Assembly: GCA_045546275.1 (NCBI GenBank)
Contig: JAZQCM010000037.1
Coordinates: forward strand, 24,514 to 88,513
Reading direction: 5' to 3'
Source: RGIG1927 sp045546275
GTDB lineage: Bacteria; Bacillota; Clostridia; UMGS1883
Length of the DNA stretch: 64,000 nucleotides
The position numbers were made by a program, and so were the translations under genes. A model generated the notes under the pieces. The model did not search any database and was not told the DNA's origin. It was given only the letters and a program-made list of their open reading frames with translations. This document shows positions 43,229 through 51,882 of the stretch, piece by piece; within the stretch, counting starts at the first letter, position 1; the number at the start of each line of letters is the position of its first letter.

Positions 43229-44535
43229 AAAAGCTTTCATATTCAAGAATAATCGCAATAGGCTTCTTTGTTATGATACTTTTGGGCACAGGTCTTTTAA
43301 TGCTCCCTGTAGCATCACAAGCAGGGGAATGGACAAGCTTTTCAAAAGCTTTCTTTACCGCCGTGAGTGCACAGTGCGTAACAGGACTGGTTGTGGTTGA
43401 CACAGCAACCTATTGGTCGCTTTTCGGGCAGATTGTTATAATTTTGCTTATTCAGACCGGTGGCTTAGGCTTTATATCTATCGGCGTGTTTTTCACAATA
43501 ACCCTTAAACGAAAGCTTACACTAAGCCAAAGAAGCCTGTTTCAGGAAAGCATGAATACCTTGGAAATGTCGGGCACAGCTGTTTTTACAAAAAAAATAA
43601 TGCTGTGGGTGTTTATAATTGAATCAATTGGTGCGGTTATACTTACACTGTGTTTTTTAAGAACAGAGCCCTTTTTAAAAGCGCTTTACTACGGCATTTT
43701 CCATTCAATATCGGCGTTTTGTAATGCAGGCTTTTCCACAATAGAGGGCAATCTTATTAATTATTCAAATGATTATATTGTGAATATTACCATAATGGCG
43801 CTTATAACAATGGGCGGTCTTGGCTTTATTGTGTGGGATGATGTTTACAAAAATGGAGTTAAATTCAAAAAATACAGGCTACATACAAAAATTGTGCTTT
43901 TAATGACCTTTGTTATAACTGTGGGCGGTGCTGCACTGCTTTTTGTTTCCGAAAGAAATACCGTGCTTTCATGCATGAGCCTGCCCGAGGCAATAACAGC
44001 CTCCTTCTTCAATGCCGTCACTGCAAGAACTGCAGGCTTTAATACTGTTAATCTGGGCGAAATAAGCGAAGCGGGCAAGTTTATTATGATTATAATCATG
44101 TTCATCGGCGGTAGCCCCGGTTCAACAGCAGGTGGTGTGAAAACAACTACAATGATGGTTATTTTAGCATTTTTATTTGCGAACTTCACTCGTACTGAGC
44201 CTAAAATGTTCGGTAAAAGGTTCGAAGCGGATGCCGTTAAAAAAGCAACAACCGTTATTTCTACAAATTTGTTTTTAATTGTTGGAGCAACCCTTGTGTT
44301 AACAATATTGTCGCCCTTTAACATAGGCGATATTCTGTATGAAACAGTTTCGGCAATGAGCACTGTGGGGGTTACTGTTGGCATTACCGACAAGTTTAAT
44401 CCTTTGTGTCAGTACATTATTGCTTTGCTTATGTATCTTGGCAGAATAGGCAGCTTAACATTTGCGGTGTCGTTTCTGGAAAAGAAAAAGAAGGTTACTG
44501 TGGGATATATTCCCGAAAGCATTTCAATAGGTTAA
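43225..44535 (+). CDS. ktrB: Potassium uptake channel subunit KtrB (TrkH family)
   Basis: The 436-residue membrane protein has four selectivity-filter-like loops (such as SAQCVTGLVVVDT, NAGFSTIEGN, TARTAGFNT and STVGVTVGIT) of the Trk/Ktr superfamily. With KtrA it forms a Na+-dependent K+ uptake system. The start overlaps the mtaB stop. Confidence 0.94.
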   Translation: MKKLSYSRIIAIGFFVMILLGTGLLMLPVASQAGEWTSFSKAFFTAVSAQCVTGLVVVDTATYWSLFGQIVIILLIQTGGLGFISIGVFFTITLKRKLTLSQRSLFQESMNTLEMSGTAVFTKKIMLWVFIIESIGAVILTLCFLRTEPFLKALYYGIFHSISAFCNAGFSTIEGNLINYSNDYIVNITIMALITMGGLGFIVWDDVYKNGVKFKKYRLHTKIVLLMTFVITVGGAALLFVSERNTVLSCMSLPEAITASFFNAVTARTAGFNTVNLGEISEAGKFIMIIIMFIGGSPGSTAGGVKTTTMMVILAFLFANFTRTEPKMFGKRFEADAVKKATTVISTNLFLIVGATLVLTILSPFNIGDILYETVSAMSTVGVTVGITDKFNPLCQYIIALLMYLGRIGSLTFAVSFLEKKKKVTVGYIPESISIG

Positions 44536-44550
44536 GAAAGGGGTAAAAAT

Positions 44551-45204
44551 ATGAAAAACATTCTTGTAATAGGAATGGGCAGGTTTGGTCAGCACCTGTG
44601 TAAGGCAATGTATGAATTAGGTAACGAGGTTATGGCAATCGACACGGACGAAGCCTCTTTAGAAGCGGTCAGCGAGTTTGTGGCAGCGTCACGAGTTGCC
44701 GATTGTACAAATCCTGAGGTGCTTTCAACCATCGGAGTTACAGATTACGATGCATGCGTTGTATGCATTGGCAATAATTTTCAAAACAGTCTTGAAATCA
44801 CAAGCCAGCTAAAGGAAATGGGTGCAAAGTATGTTGTGAGCAAGGCAAACCGTGACATACAGGCAAAATTTTTGCTTCGTAATGGTGCCGATGAGGTTGT
44901 TTATCCTAACCATGATGTGGCTGAAAAGCTTGCGCGAAAAATCAGCACAAACCATGTGTTTGATTACATTGAGCTTACAGGCGAATACGGAATTTACGAA
45001 ATTCCTGCTCTTGACGAATGGGTGGGAAAAAGCATTCGTGAGTCCAATATTCGTGCAAACTATTATGTTAACGTAATCGGCACAAAGGTTGGTGACAAAA
45101 CCAACATTATGCCAATGGCAGATTATGTGATAGGCAAGGATGAGCATCTTATTGTGGTGGCATCCCAGGAGAAAATTGATAAAATTGTTAAGAAAATAAA
45201 GTGA
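44551..45204 (+). CDS. ktrA: Potassium uptake regulatory subunit KtrA
   Basis: The 217-residue protein has an N-terminal RCK domain with GMGRFGQHLCKAM and the acidic nucleotide site AIDTDE, and a C-terminal RCK_C domain. It gates KtrB in response to ATP/ADP or c-di-AMP. AAAGGGG lies upstream. Confidence 0.94.
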   Translation: MKNILVIGMGRFGQHLCKAMYELGNEVMAIDTDEASLEAVSEFVAASRVADCTNPEVLSTIGVTDYDACVVCIGNNFQNSLEITSQLKEMGAKYVVSKANRDIQAKFLLRNGADEVVYPNHDVAEKLARKISTNHVFDYIELTGEYGIYEIPALDEWVGKSIRESNIRANYYVNVIGTKVGDKTNIMPMADYVIGKDEHLIVVASQEKIDKIVKKIK

Positions 45205-45205
45205 T

Positions 45206-46216
45206 ATGAGTAAAAAAAGAGTTTTTTTAATTGATGGACTAAGAGCCTTATGTGTTATTTTCGTAATTCTCACACATGCGGATTATTTGAACGACGCAAT
45301 GCTCGACAAAACAGGCTTGTTTTATCTTTTGGCAGTGAACAAGGCTGTGCCCGTTTTCATGTTTTTAACCGGATATACCTACGTTTTGTCAAATTCAAAC
45401 AAAAGTGCAGATGTGCAGTTTGACAGGCTTTTTTCAAGGCTTTTAAAGCTCGCTGTGCCAACCCTTATTGCTTATTTAATATTTGTAGTCATGTGGGCAA
45501 TCAGTGACGGTGGGTTGAATTTTCCCCTTGTTGTTGAAAGGTTTTTCATAAGTGACTACGGCAGAGGGTCCTATTATTTCCCCATAATGGTGCAGTTTTT
45601 GTTTTTGGCACCGTTAATGTATGGGGCTATTAAAAAGTACGGAAAAAAGGGTGTTGTTTACATAGGCTGTGCAAACCTTATTTATGAAATTTTTTGCACA
45701 TTCGTAGGCATTAACCACTCTCTGTACAGAATTTTGGTCTTAAGATATTTGTTGGTAATTGCCTTTGGCATGTACCTTGCGCACACAAGACGGAAAAAGC
45801 ACAGCTGGTGGAAATTTGCATTAATGCTTGCAGTCGGTCTCTTATACATTCTTTTACCCTATTTTACAAGCTATGAATACAAGCTTTTCACCATTTCTCC
45901 ATGGAACAAAAGCGGTATGATGAGTGCATTTTATGTGGCTGCGGTCATGTTTGTTTTGTTCAAGCTGTTGGGTAGATTTGAGGGTAAAGACTTTGTTTCC
46001 GCCTCAATTGCAAAAGTAGGGCAGGCGTCTTATCACATTATGTATACACAAATGCTCTACTTTGTTGCACGCCCGGCATTTGACCAATACCTCTTCGACA
46101 TTACAAAACTGCCCCTTACAAGCCAGTATGTGGTGGATATTGTGGTGTGTGTTGTTTCGGGTCTTGTATTTTGTGCTGTTGACAATAAGATCTTTGGAAA
46201 ATTTTATAGAAGATAA
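45206..46216 (+). CDS. Acyltransferase 3 family membrane protein
   Basis: About ten membrane helices and the conserved N-terminal block FLIDGLRALCVIFVILTH are typical of acyltransferase 3 enzymes, which acetylate surface polysaccharides or peptidoglycan. It starts just after the ktrA stop, without a strong RBS, so coupling is likely. Substrate unknown. Confidence 0.85.
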   Translation: MSKKRVFLIDGLRALCVIFVILTHADYLNDAMLDKTGLFYLLAVNKAVPVFMFLTGYTYVLSNSNKSADVQFDRLFSRLLKLAVPTLIAYLIFVVMWAISDGGLNFPLVVERFFISDYGRGSYYFPIMVQFLFLAPLMYGAIKKYGKKGVVYIGCANLIYEIFCTFVGINHSLYRILVLRYLLVIAFGMYLAHTRRKKHSWWKFALMLAVGLLYILLPYFTSYEYKLFTISPWNKSGMMSAFYVAAVMFVLFKLLGRFEGKDFVSASIAKVGQASYHIMYTQMLYFVARPAFDQYLFDITKLPLTSQYVVDIVVCVVSGLVFCAVDNKIFGKFYRR

Positions 46217-46239
46217 ACTAAAAATTTGTAAAAATTATA

Positions 46240-46268
46240 TTGACAAATAATATGTTTTGTAGTAGAAT
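46240..46268 (+). promoter_or_regulatory. Promoter of yceD-rpmF
   Basis: TTGACA (46240-46245), 17-nt spacer and TAGAAT (46263-46268). Confidence 0.75.
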
Positions 46269-46309
46269 TGAATACGCTGAAAATGCCCATAGGTGGCAGA
46301 GGTGATAAC

Positions 46310-46816
46310 ATGAAGATAAATATGGCAAGTGTCATCAACTGTGACGGCGCAAAGCTTGATATTGAAAAGGAGTTTTCTGTAGGCAGTTTTGAGTTTGCAG
46401 GGAACGATTATTCCTTTGAAAAACCTGTTAAAGTAACAGGCGAAATTAAAAATATCGGCAGCGCATTAAGGATTATCCTTAAAATTGAGGGTGAATATAC
46501 TTCGTTCTGTGACCGTTGCGGCTGTGAAGTGAGTGAATCTGTTTTTGGTGAAGCAGAGGAAGACATCACAGAGGGCAATGTTGACATGGATGCGGAAATG
46601 TTCACAATAACAGGACATACGCTGGATATTTCCGGTGCTGTTGAATCCTTGGTGTACAGTAGTCTTCCTATGAGAAATCTGTGCAGCGATGAATGTAAAG
46701 GCTTGTGCCCCAAGTGCGGCATTGATTTGAACAAATCAGAATGTAATTGCGATACGACAAGGTATGACCCTCGTTTCGCTATTTTCAGAAAATTAGCAGG
46801 AAATGGTGAGGTGTGA
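46310..46816 (+). CDS. yceD: YceD/DUF177 family protein
   Basis: The 168-residue protein has two cysteine clusters (CDRCGC and CPKCG with nearby CDE.C) and the position directly before rpmF that is conserved for YceD, a factor linked to 23S rRNA accumulation. ATG 46310 has AGAGGTGAT upstream; the in-frame ATG at 46268 overlaps the promoter and is rejected. Confidence 0.88.
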   Translation: MKINMASVINCDGAKLDIEKEFSVGSFEFAGNDYSFEKPVKVTGEIKNIGSALRIILKIEGEYTSFCDRCGCEVSESVFGEAEEDITEGNVDMDAEMFTITGHTLDISGAVESLVYSSLPMRNLCSDECKGLCPKCGIDLNKSECNCDTTRYDPRFAIFRKLAGNGEV

Positions 46817-46819
46817 AAA

Positions 46820-46999
46820 ATGGCAGTTCCCAAGAGAAGAACTTCTAAAATGAAGAAGCGTCAGAGACGAGCTAACTGGAAGCTTCTTATTCCCGGTATG
46901 GTAAAGTGCTCTCATTGCGGCGAGTACACAAAGCCCCACATGGTATGTAAGGCTTGCGGTTACTATGACGGTAAGGAAATCGTAAAGGTTGAAGCGTAA
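46820..46999 (+). CDS. rpmF: 50S ribosomal protein L32
   Basis: The 59-residue basic protein begins MAVPKRRTSKMKKRQRRANW and has a CSHCG...CKACG zinc ribbon, as in zinc-type L32. GAGGTGTG precedes the ATG, 3 nt after yceD. Confidence 0.96.
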   Translation: MAVPKRRTSKMKKRQRRANWKLLIPGMVKCSHCGEYTKPHMVCKACGYYDGKEIVKVEA

Positions 47000-47010
47000 A
47001 ACGCATAAAT

Positions 47011-47040
47011 GAGCAGAATTGCAATATGTAATTCTGCTCT
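47011..47040 (+). terminator. Terminator after rpmF
   Basis: Stem GAGCAGAATTGCA/TGTAATTCTGCTC (one G-T pair) with a 3-nt loop, followed by a T-rich stretch. Confidence 0.78.
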
Positions 47041-47067
47041 CCTTATTTACGAACAATTAAACAATTT

Positions 47068-47144
47068 GTCGATATAGCTCAGCAGGATAGAGCGACCGCC
47101 TCCTAAGCGGTAGGTCGGAGGTTCGAATCCTCTTATCGACGCCA
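47068..47144 (+). tRNA. tRNA-Arg (anticodon CCT)
   Basis: A complete cloverleaf of 77 nt: acceptor GTCGATA/TATCGAC, D stem GCTC/GAGC, anticodon stem ACCGC/GCGGT with loop CTCCTAA (anticodon CCT at 47102-47104), T arm with GGTTCGAATCC, and an encoded CCA end. It reads AGG codons. The AT-rich accessory genes begin right after it, a common integration context. Confidence 0.96.
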
Positions 47145-47149
47145 AAACT

Positions 47150-47196
47150 GATACGGTAATTGATACAATTTTGTACCATTACCGTATCGTTTTTTT
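47150..47196 (+). terminator. Terminator after tRNA-Arg
   Basis: Stem GATACGGTAAT/ATTACCGTATC with an inner TACAA/TTGTA hairpin and a T7 run. Confidence 0.85.
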
Positions 47197-47321
47197 ATGC
47201 GGGGAAAAGCTTTAGTTTAAGGCTTTTGTAGAAGTAAGAGGGTTCAATTTGCTTTGCAGGGGTATGTATTTTGACCTTAAAATGAACAGCTTTTGTGTGC
47301 GTGATAGGATATTGCCGAAAA

Positions 47322-47354
47322 GCTATCGTTTCAAAATGGGGCTATCGTTTCAAA
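47322..47354. repeat. 14-bp direct repeat
   Basis: GCTATCGTTTCAAA occurs at 47322-47335 and 47341-47354. The 47197-47450 interval otherwise holds only a promoter; a short ORF there has no RBS. Confidence 0.5.
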
Positions 47355-47386
47355 GAGGAGGGAATATAGAATATAGTGGCTGCTAC

Positions 47387-47415
47387 TTGTCTATAAAAAG
47401 AATATATGATATAAT
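47387..47415 (+). promoter_or_regulatory. Promoter of the accessory gene pair
   Basis: TTGTCT (47387-47392), 17-nt spacer and TATAAT (47410-47415), with TG upstream of the -10. Confidence 0.65.
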
Positions 47416-47450
47416 TATTGCAGAAATAAGGATTTGAAAGGAAGAAAACG

Positions 47451-47984
47451 ATGAGACATGAGGTTTTTGAAAAAACAGTTGAAATAGTTGATTCTGATAT
47501 TACTTTTGATAAAATTTACAAAAAGGAGTATATCCCGCAAGAACATATAAGTGACATAATGAAAGCAAATATTCTTATCATTCCTTATGAAACTTATAAA
47601 GAAGAGAAAGAAGTGTGTTTCCCTGAAACAACGATAGAATTTTACGACTTTATAAAAGCAAATTCCAATGATGAGATAATATTAGATATTGCAATTTCAG
47701 ACGATCAGTTTCAGAGACTCGAATTACATTCGGCTACAATTAATGTGGCTACTGTACTTGTTACTTATATAGCTTTGCCTATAGCCACAAGTATGATAGC
47801 CTCGTTCTTATATGATTTAGTTAAGAAGTATAGAAGAAATAATGAAGAAACAGCGGCTGAAGTAAGCGTAATTGTTGAGGAGACGAAAACAAAGAAAAGC
47901 AAGAAAATTATGTATAAGGGGCCCGTATCTGGAGTTAAAGAAGCTTTGGATGAGGCAGCTAAGAATCTGTTTGCGGGTGAATAG
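47451..47984 (+). CDS. Uncharacterised single-span membrane protein
   Basis: I do not recognise this 177-residue protein. An acidic cytoplasmic-type N-terminal part of about 95 residues is followed by one hydrophobic helix (about 97-120, INVATVLVTYIALPIATSMI) and a charged tail rich in Lys and Glu. GAAAGGAAG precedes the ATG. It forms a pair with the next gene (5-nt gap). Base use is AT-rich compared with the housekeeping genes, which suggests transfer. A membrane-effector role is only a guess. Confidence 0.6.
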   Translation: MRHEVFEKTVEIVDSDITFDKIYKKEYIPQEHISDIMKANILIIPYETYKEEKEVCFPETTIEFYDFIKANSNDEIILDIAISDDQFQRLELHSATINVATVLVTYIALPIATSMIASFLYDLVKKYRRNNEETAAEVSVIVEETKTKKSKKIMYKGPVSGVKEALDEAAKNLFAGE

Positions 47985-47989
47985 AAATT

Positions 47990-48817
47990 ATGACACTTGA
48001 AGAAATAGAATTGTATTTAAAGCAAAAAAATATAAATATTAATGACAATGTTAAAACGGAAATTGAAACACATAGAGTTTCGGCAATTAAAGATTTAAAT
48101 GAGCCTATGGCAAATTATTGTTGGTGTTTAAAGCAAATATGTATGATACAATCCACGTTTTTATCAGCATTTTCGTCCCTTCAGCAGAAAGATTTTAAAT
48201 CAGCATGGTTGTTATTGGACAGTGCAGATATTAAAATAGGGTGTTTACAGGATAATTTTGATATTGAAGAAGAAAAGGATTGTTATCACATAGCGTTCAT
48301 AGGTAAAATTTTGAAAGAATATCAAAAACTATTTCCATATCGGCATTTTTTAAGTAGAGAAGCTATAGTAAAAGAAGAAAAGTGTTCGATTTGTGGAGAG
48401 AGGATTTCCATAAGACGTTCTTGCGGTCATAAAGTGGGAAAGGTGTATATGGGAGAACTTTGTTTAAGAGAGATTACAAGCATTGAGTTCAAGGCGTTTG
48501 CTATAGTTACAGACCCATTCGATAAATACTCTTTCCTTGAAATACAAGATGCGGAGTATGATTATGGGATGATAGAGTATTTGATGGAAAATATACACAA
48601 TCCATATGATGAATTTGAAGTTGAAACAATTAAAGTTAAGTCGCCAGAATATCTAAAAATAGGGCGCAATGACAAATGTCCATGCGGTTCAGGAATGAAA
48701 TATAAAAAGTGCCACAGGGGGACATCTAGTGAATTGATAAATCATTATAAGGTGCATTTATTGAATTCAAAAAATGGTGTTAATAGACCTATCAAATATT
48801 TTGGAACATGGAAGTGA
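47990..48817 (+). CDS. SEC-C motif zinc protein of unknown function
   Basis: The 275-residue protein has a helical N-terminal half, a central cysteine cluster (CSICGERISIRRSCGH...LCLREI, about 132-160) and a C-terminal SEC-C motif CPCGSGMKYKKCH (about 228-240). SEC-C modules bind zinc and mediate nucleic-acid or protein contacts in many multidomain proteins. It is 5 nt after the membrane protein gene and likely cooperates with it. No catalytic domain was recognised. Confidence 0.65.
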   Translation: MTLEEIELYLKQKNININDNVKTEIETHRVSAIKDLNEPMANYCWCLKQICMIQSTFLSAFSSLQQKDFKSAWLLLDSADIKIGCLQDNFDIEEEKDCYHIAFIGKILKEYQKLFPYRHFLSREAIVKEEKCSICGERISIRRSCGHKVGKVYMGELCLREITSIEFKAFAIVTDPFDKYSFLEIQDAEYDYGMIEYLMENIHNPYDEFEVETIKVKSPEYLKIGRNDKCPCGSGMKYKKCHRGTSSELINHYKVHLLNSKNGVNRPIKYFGTWK

Positions 48818-48857
48818 AATATTTATGCGAACATGAGAAGTATAAGAGGTGAATTAT

Positions 48858-49436
48858 ATGAACAAAGCTGTTAAAAATCAAAAACTGGATAAAAGACAGC
48901 TTTCTACACTGGCACTGCAGACTTGTCAGTGGTGGAATGCCGTATTTGTTCAAGGAAAGCGTTTCTTTGATTTATTGGGAAAGGAACATGGAGGTACCCC
49001 GTGGGATAATGAAAATAATAGTATGTTTGTTGCAGAACGAATGTTTTTAATTACTGCTATACATCACGCAATTGAAAATTTATATAAGTTAAATATTGAA
49101 CTTCAAAGAAATGACGATACCTCATTACAAATAATAATTCAAACGATTGAAATGGTAGCCCCACTTGCAGACATTAAAAATCTTAGAGATATGAATGAAC
49201 ATGGTTTGGATTATCTCATTGAAAAAGGAAAAAAGCAAAGTGAGTTTCGTTCAACTGTAAAGAAGGATGGTTACGAGATTTTAACTACAGCTGCATGGAC
49301 ACATGTTCATGGGGATGCAAAAGTAATTTTGTTAGGAAATATTCAAATTGATAAGCTTTTACTTATAATGAAGGAGCAAATGCCAAAGATTAAAAAGAAA
49401 ACACAAGAGATATTTTACAACGGATGGCATAATTAA
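48858..49436 (+). CDS. Uncharacterised helical protein with a HEPN-like RDxxxH motif
   Basis: The 192-residue protein is mostly alpha-helical in appearance and matches no family I know. Residues 110-115 read RDMNEH within NLRDMNEHGLDYL. This fits the Rx4-6H signature of HEPN ribonucleases, including the polar residue right after Arg. HEPN proteins are common toxins and defence effectors. ATG 48858 follows AGAGGTG. The assignment is a hypothesis based on one motif and context. Confidence 0.5.
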   Translation: MNKAVKNQKLDKRQLSTLALQTCQWWNAVFVQGKRFFDLLGKEHGGTPWDNENNSMFVAERMFLITAIHHAIENLYKLNIELQRNDDTSLQIIIQTIEMVAPLADIKNLRDMNEHGLDYLIEKGKKQSEFRSTVKKDGYEILTTAAWTHVHGDAKVILLGNIQIDKLLLIMKEQMPKIKKKTQEIFYNGWHN

Positions 49437-49448
49437 TTGAAATTATTC

Positions 49449-49499
49449 AAATACAAGGGCTTAAGAAAAGTAAAGTTCTTTTCTTAAGCCCTTGTATTT
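49449..49499. repeat. Perfect 22-bp inverted repeat
   Basis: Arms 49449-49470 and 49478-49499 are perfectly complementary over 22 bp with a 7-nt loop. It follows the HEPN-like gene and could terminate transcription, but the T-run is only 3 nt, so another role is possible. Confidence 0.75.
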
Positions 49500-49568
49500 G
49501 GTGAAATATTAATTAGTATTGAAAAGTGAACCGGTAAAATGGTCATATTCGTCGCAATAAATTTGAAG

Positions 49569-49582
49569 GCGTGATATAATAT
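49569..49582 (+). promoter_or_regulatory. Extended -10 promoter element shared with the XRE operon
   Basis: GCGTGATATAATAT at 49569-49582 includes TATAAT with an upstream TG and is identical to 50746-50759 in front of the XRE gene. No good -35 is visible here. Confidence 0.6.
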
Positions 49583-49640
49583 ATACATACCATAGAGATT
49601 AGTTGAATGTGCAATAAAATAAGAGAAGAGGTGGTTTTGT

Positions 49641-50621
49641 GTGAAAGATTGGAAAAAGACATTTTGGGAACTTTACAGAACCGAGGATGATATGAGGATA
49701 GCAGAAGCTTTGACTTTAAAACAGAATAATATACCGCGGTTTTTGTATCGATATCGAAGTATAAACAGCACTGAGAGTTTAACGAGGGTAAAAGACGAAA
49801 TAGAAACAGGAAAAATATTTTTGGCAAACCCAAAAAGCTTCAATGATATTTACGATTCAGTGCCGATGTTATATCACTCACAGATAGAAGAATATGACCA
49901 CGATAAAGAACTGTGTAAAAAACATTTTAAAAAGGTGCTAACAAAAGAAGAGTATAATGAAGTTTTTGATAGCGAAGATTGGTTTGAAAAATTATTTGAT
50001 GTAATAGCAGGTGCGGAGTCATCAGCTGAAGAAAAAGAAACATATAAGTCCGATTTCAGAACTTTGTTTTTATGGGAGATTGAAAAACTAAATAATCAGA
50101 TTAAACAATGGGTTCAGGACTATAATAAAATTGCATGTTTTACAGTTAAATCCAACAATTTGCCTATGTGGTATCATTATGGTAATAAATATTCAGGCGT
50201 GTGTTTGGAATATGATACCGACAAAATAGAAAATGTAATTATTATTAACAGACTTTTTCCGGTATTATACAAAGATGTGTTGGAAGATTGTGCAAAGCGA
50301 TTAATGGGACATCCTGGCATATTATATAATTTTATGGATTTTGTGCCTTTACAGAAACTGAGTGATTGGTCTTATGAACAAGAATGGAGGCTGGTGATGA
50401 ATATTGGTCAATTGGGGTATCCACAAGAATATGTTAAAGATCCTCGTTGCGCAGAGGGTGTATTATTTTCGTTTTGTAAGCCATCTAAAATATTGCTCGG
50501 AAGTCAAGTTACCAAAGAAAATGAAGCGTATATGAGGGAAATTGCAGCGGAAAAACAAATTGGAATTGAGAAAATGGTTGTAACAAGTCATGGAATAGAG
50601 TTTATATCATTAACGAAATGA
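49641..50621 (+). CDS. DUF2971 family protein
   Basis: The 326-residue protein shows DUF2971 features: LYRYRSIN near the start, NPKSFNDIYDS, the MWYHYGNKYSGVCLEY block and WSYEQEWRLV. The function is unknown. A GTG start at 49641 follows AAGAGGTGG. It has its own promoter, identical over 14 nt to that of the neighbouring XRE/ImmA/PIN operon. It sits among likely defence genes. Confidence 0.8.
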   Translation: MKDWKKTFWELYRTEDDMRIAEALTLKQNNIPRFLYRYRSINSTESLTRVKDEIETGKIFLANPKSFNDIYDSVPMLYHSQIEEYDHDKELCKKHFKKVLTKEEYNEVFDSEDWFEKLFDVIAGAESSAEEKETYKSDFRTLFLWEIEKLNNQIKQWVQDYNKIACFTVKSNNLPMWYHYGNKYSGVCLEYDTDKIENVIIINRLFPVLYKDVLEDCAKRLMGHPGILYNFMDFVPLQKLSDWSYEQEWRLVMNIGQLGYPQEYVKDPRCAEGVLFSFCKPSKILLGSQVTKENEAYMREIAAEKQIGIEKMVVTSHGIEFISLTK

Positions 50622-50700
50622 TGAGACAAAGTTAGAAGTTTTTACAATAATATCAATCAAAAACAATATTTTTTGTTGGTAACCATAGCAAAATACGTAA

Positions 50701-50744
50701 TTTGTCATAAAATAATTGTGAAAAATAGTTGAAAATATGACAAA
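50701..50744. promoter_or_regulatory. Candidate operator: inverted repeat TTTGTCATA/TATGACAAA
   Basis: Perfect 9-bp arms (50701-50709 and 50736-50744) flank the -35 box of the XRE operon, suggesting autoregulation. Confidence 0.55.
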
Positions 50745-50757
50745 CGCGTGATATAAT
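50729..50757 (+). promoter_or_regulatory. Promoter of the XRE-ImmA-PIN operon
   Basis: TTGAAA (50729-50734), 17-nt spacer and TATAAT (50752-50757). Confidence 0.72.
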
Positions 50758-50800
50758 ATGTTTGGAGGATGGATGATGAGATATATTTGGAGGTGCAATT

Positions 50801-51139
50801 ATGAAAGTTACAAAGATAGGACAGCGAATAAAAGAGTTGCGAGAGAATGCTAATTTGAGACAAAATCAAGTGGCTGCATATCTTGGTGTGGATCAGAGTC
50901 TTTTATCGAAAATTGAGTCTGACGAGAGAACGATATCTGTAGAACAATTAGAAAAATTAGCGGAGTTGTATGGTTGTGATTTAACAGTATTTGAGGATTT
51001 GAGTATTGAAGTTAAACCGCTTCAAATAGCTCTAAGAGCAAGGGAAATTACAGAAGATGATTTAAAAGTTATTGCTGTTGTTAATCATATTGCTACAAAC
51101 AGTAAATATATGGCAAAGCTTTTAAAGGAGAACGTATAA
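50801..51139 (+). CDS. XRE-family regulator of the XRE-ImmA-PIN module
   Basis: The 112-residue protein has an N-terminal HTH (GQRIKELRENANLRQNQVAA..., about 5-65) and a short C-terminal helix that could contact the peptidase. It would repress its own operon and possibly act as antitoxin. TTTGGAGG lies upstream. The stop overlaps the ImmA start (TAATG). Confidence 0.9.
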   Translation: MKVTKIGQRIKELRENANLRQNQVAAYLGVDQSLLSKIESDERTISVEQLEKLAELYGCDLTVFEDLSIEVKPLQIALRAREITEDDLKVIAVVNHIATNSKYMAKLLKENV

Positions 51140-51882
51140 TGAATAGTATTGAATTAAATGCCAAAGCGATAGAATTAAGAAAAATGCTTGGTGAAGATGA
51201 AAATTCCTATATTGATATTTTTGCAATGATTGGGCAGATACCACACTTAAGTCTATTATTATATCCTATGGGCGAACATATTAGCGGTGTTTGTATAAAA
51301 AATAAGGATGCAGATCTTATAGGCGTAAATTCATTAATGTCATATGGTAGACAACGTTTTTCGCTTGCGCATGAATTGTACCATTTGTTTTTTGATGAAA
51401 ATGAAGGGGCTATAATAAGTGCCAAAGCTTTTGACACAGATGTCGAAGTTGAGAAGAATGCCGATAAGTTTGCATCATATTTGCTTGCACCATATAATGC
51501 ATTGAGAGCGGCTGTAAATAAAATTGGGAATAAAACATTGAAGCTTGAAGATATTATTTCTCTTGGGCAGATGTTTGGGATAAGCCATCAAGCAATGTTG
51601 TGGCGCTTAATAAGTGATGGTTATTTAGAAAAGACAGACGCTGATACAATGAGAGGGAGTATAATTAAGCATGCCAAGTTGTATGGGTATGATGAGAAAT
51701 TATATTTGCCTATAGATGAAAACATACAAAAAAGAACTTATGGTAACTATATAAGACAAGCAGAAGAATTAAAAAACAACAATAAAATTTCCGTTGGTAA
51801 ATATGAGGAATTACTAATTGATGCTTTCCGATATGATATTGTTTATGGAGATGATGAAATCGGGGGCGAAATAGATGACTGA
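51139..51882 (+). CDS. ImmA/IrrE-family zinc metallopeptidase
   Basis: The 247-residue protein has the zinc-protease motif HELYH in FSLAHELYHLFF and a downstream acidic region of the ImmA/IrrE family (DUF955). Such peptidases cleave partner XRE repressors to induce mobile elements or stress responses. Context supports cleavage of the XRE protein encoded directly upstream, which would then release the PIN-like gene downstream. It overlaps the PIN gene by 8 nt. Confidence 0.9.
   Translation: MNSIELNAKAIELRKMLGEDENSYIDIFAMIGQIPHLSLLLYPMGEHISGVCIKNKDADLIGVNSLMSYGRQRFSLAHELYHLFFDENEGAIISAKAFDTDVEVEKNADKFASYLLAPYNALRAAVNKIGNKTLKLEDIISLGQMFGISHQAMLWRLISDGYLEKTDADTMRGSIIKHAKLYGYDEKLYLPIDENIQKRTYGNYIRQAEELKNNNKISVGKYEELLIDAFRYDIVYGDDEIGGEIDD

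Noticed and set aside
47249..47437. 62-codon frame between tRNA and the island genes
   Set aside because: No RBS, covers direct repeats and the promoter of the next gene.
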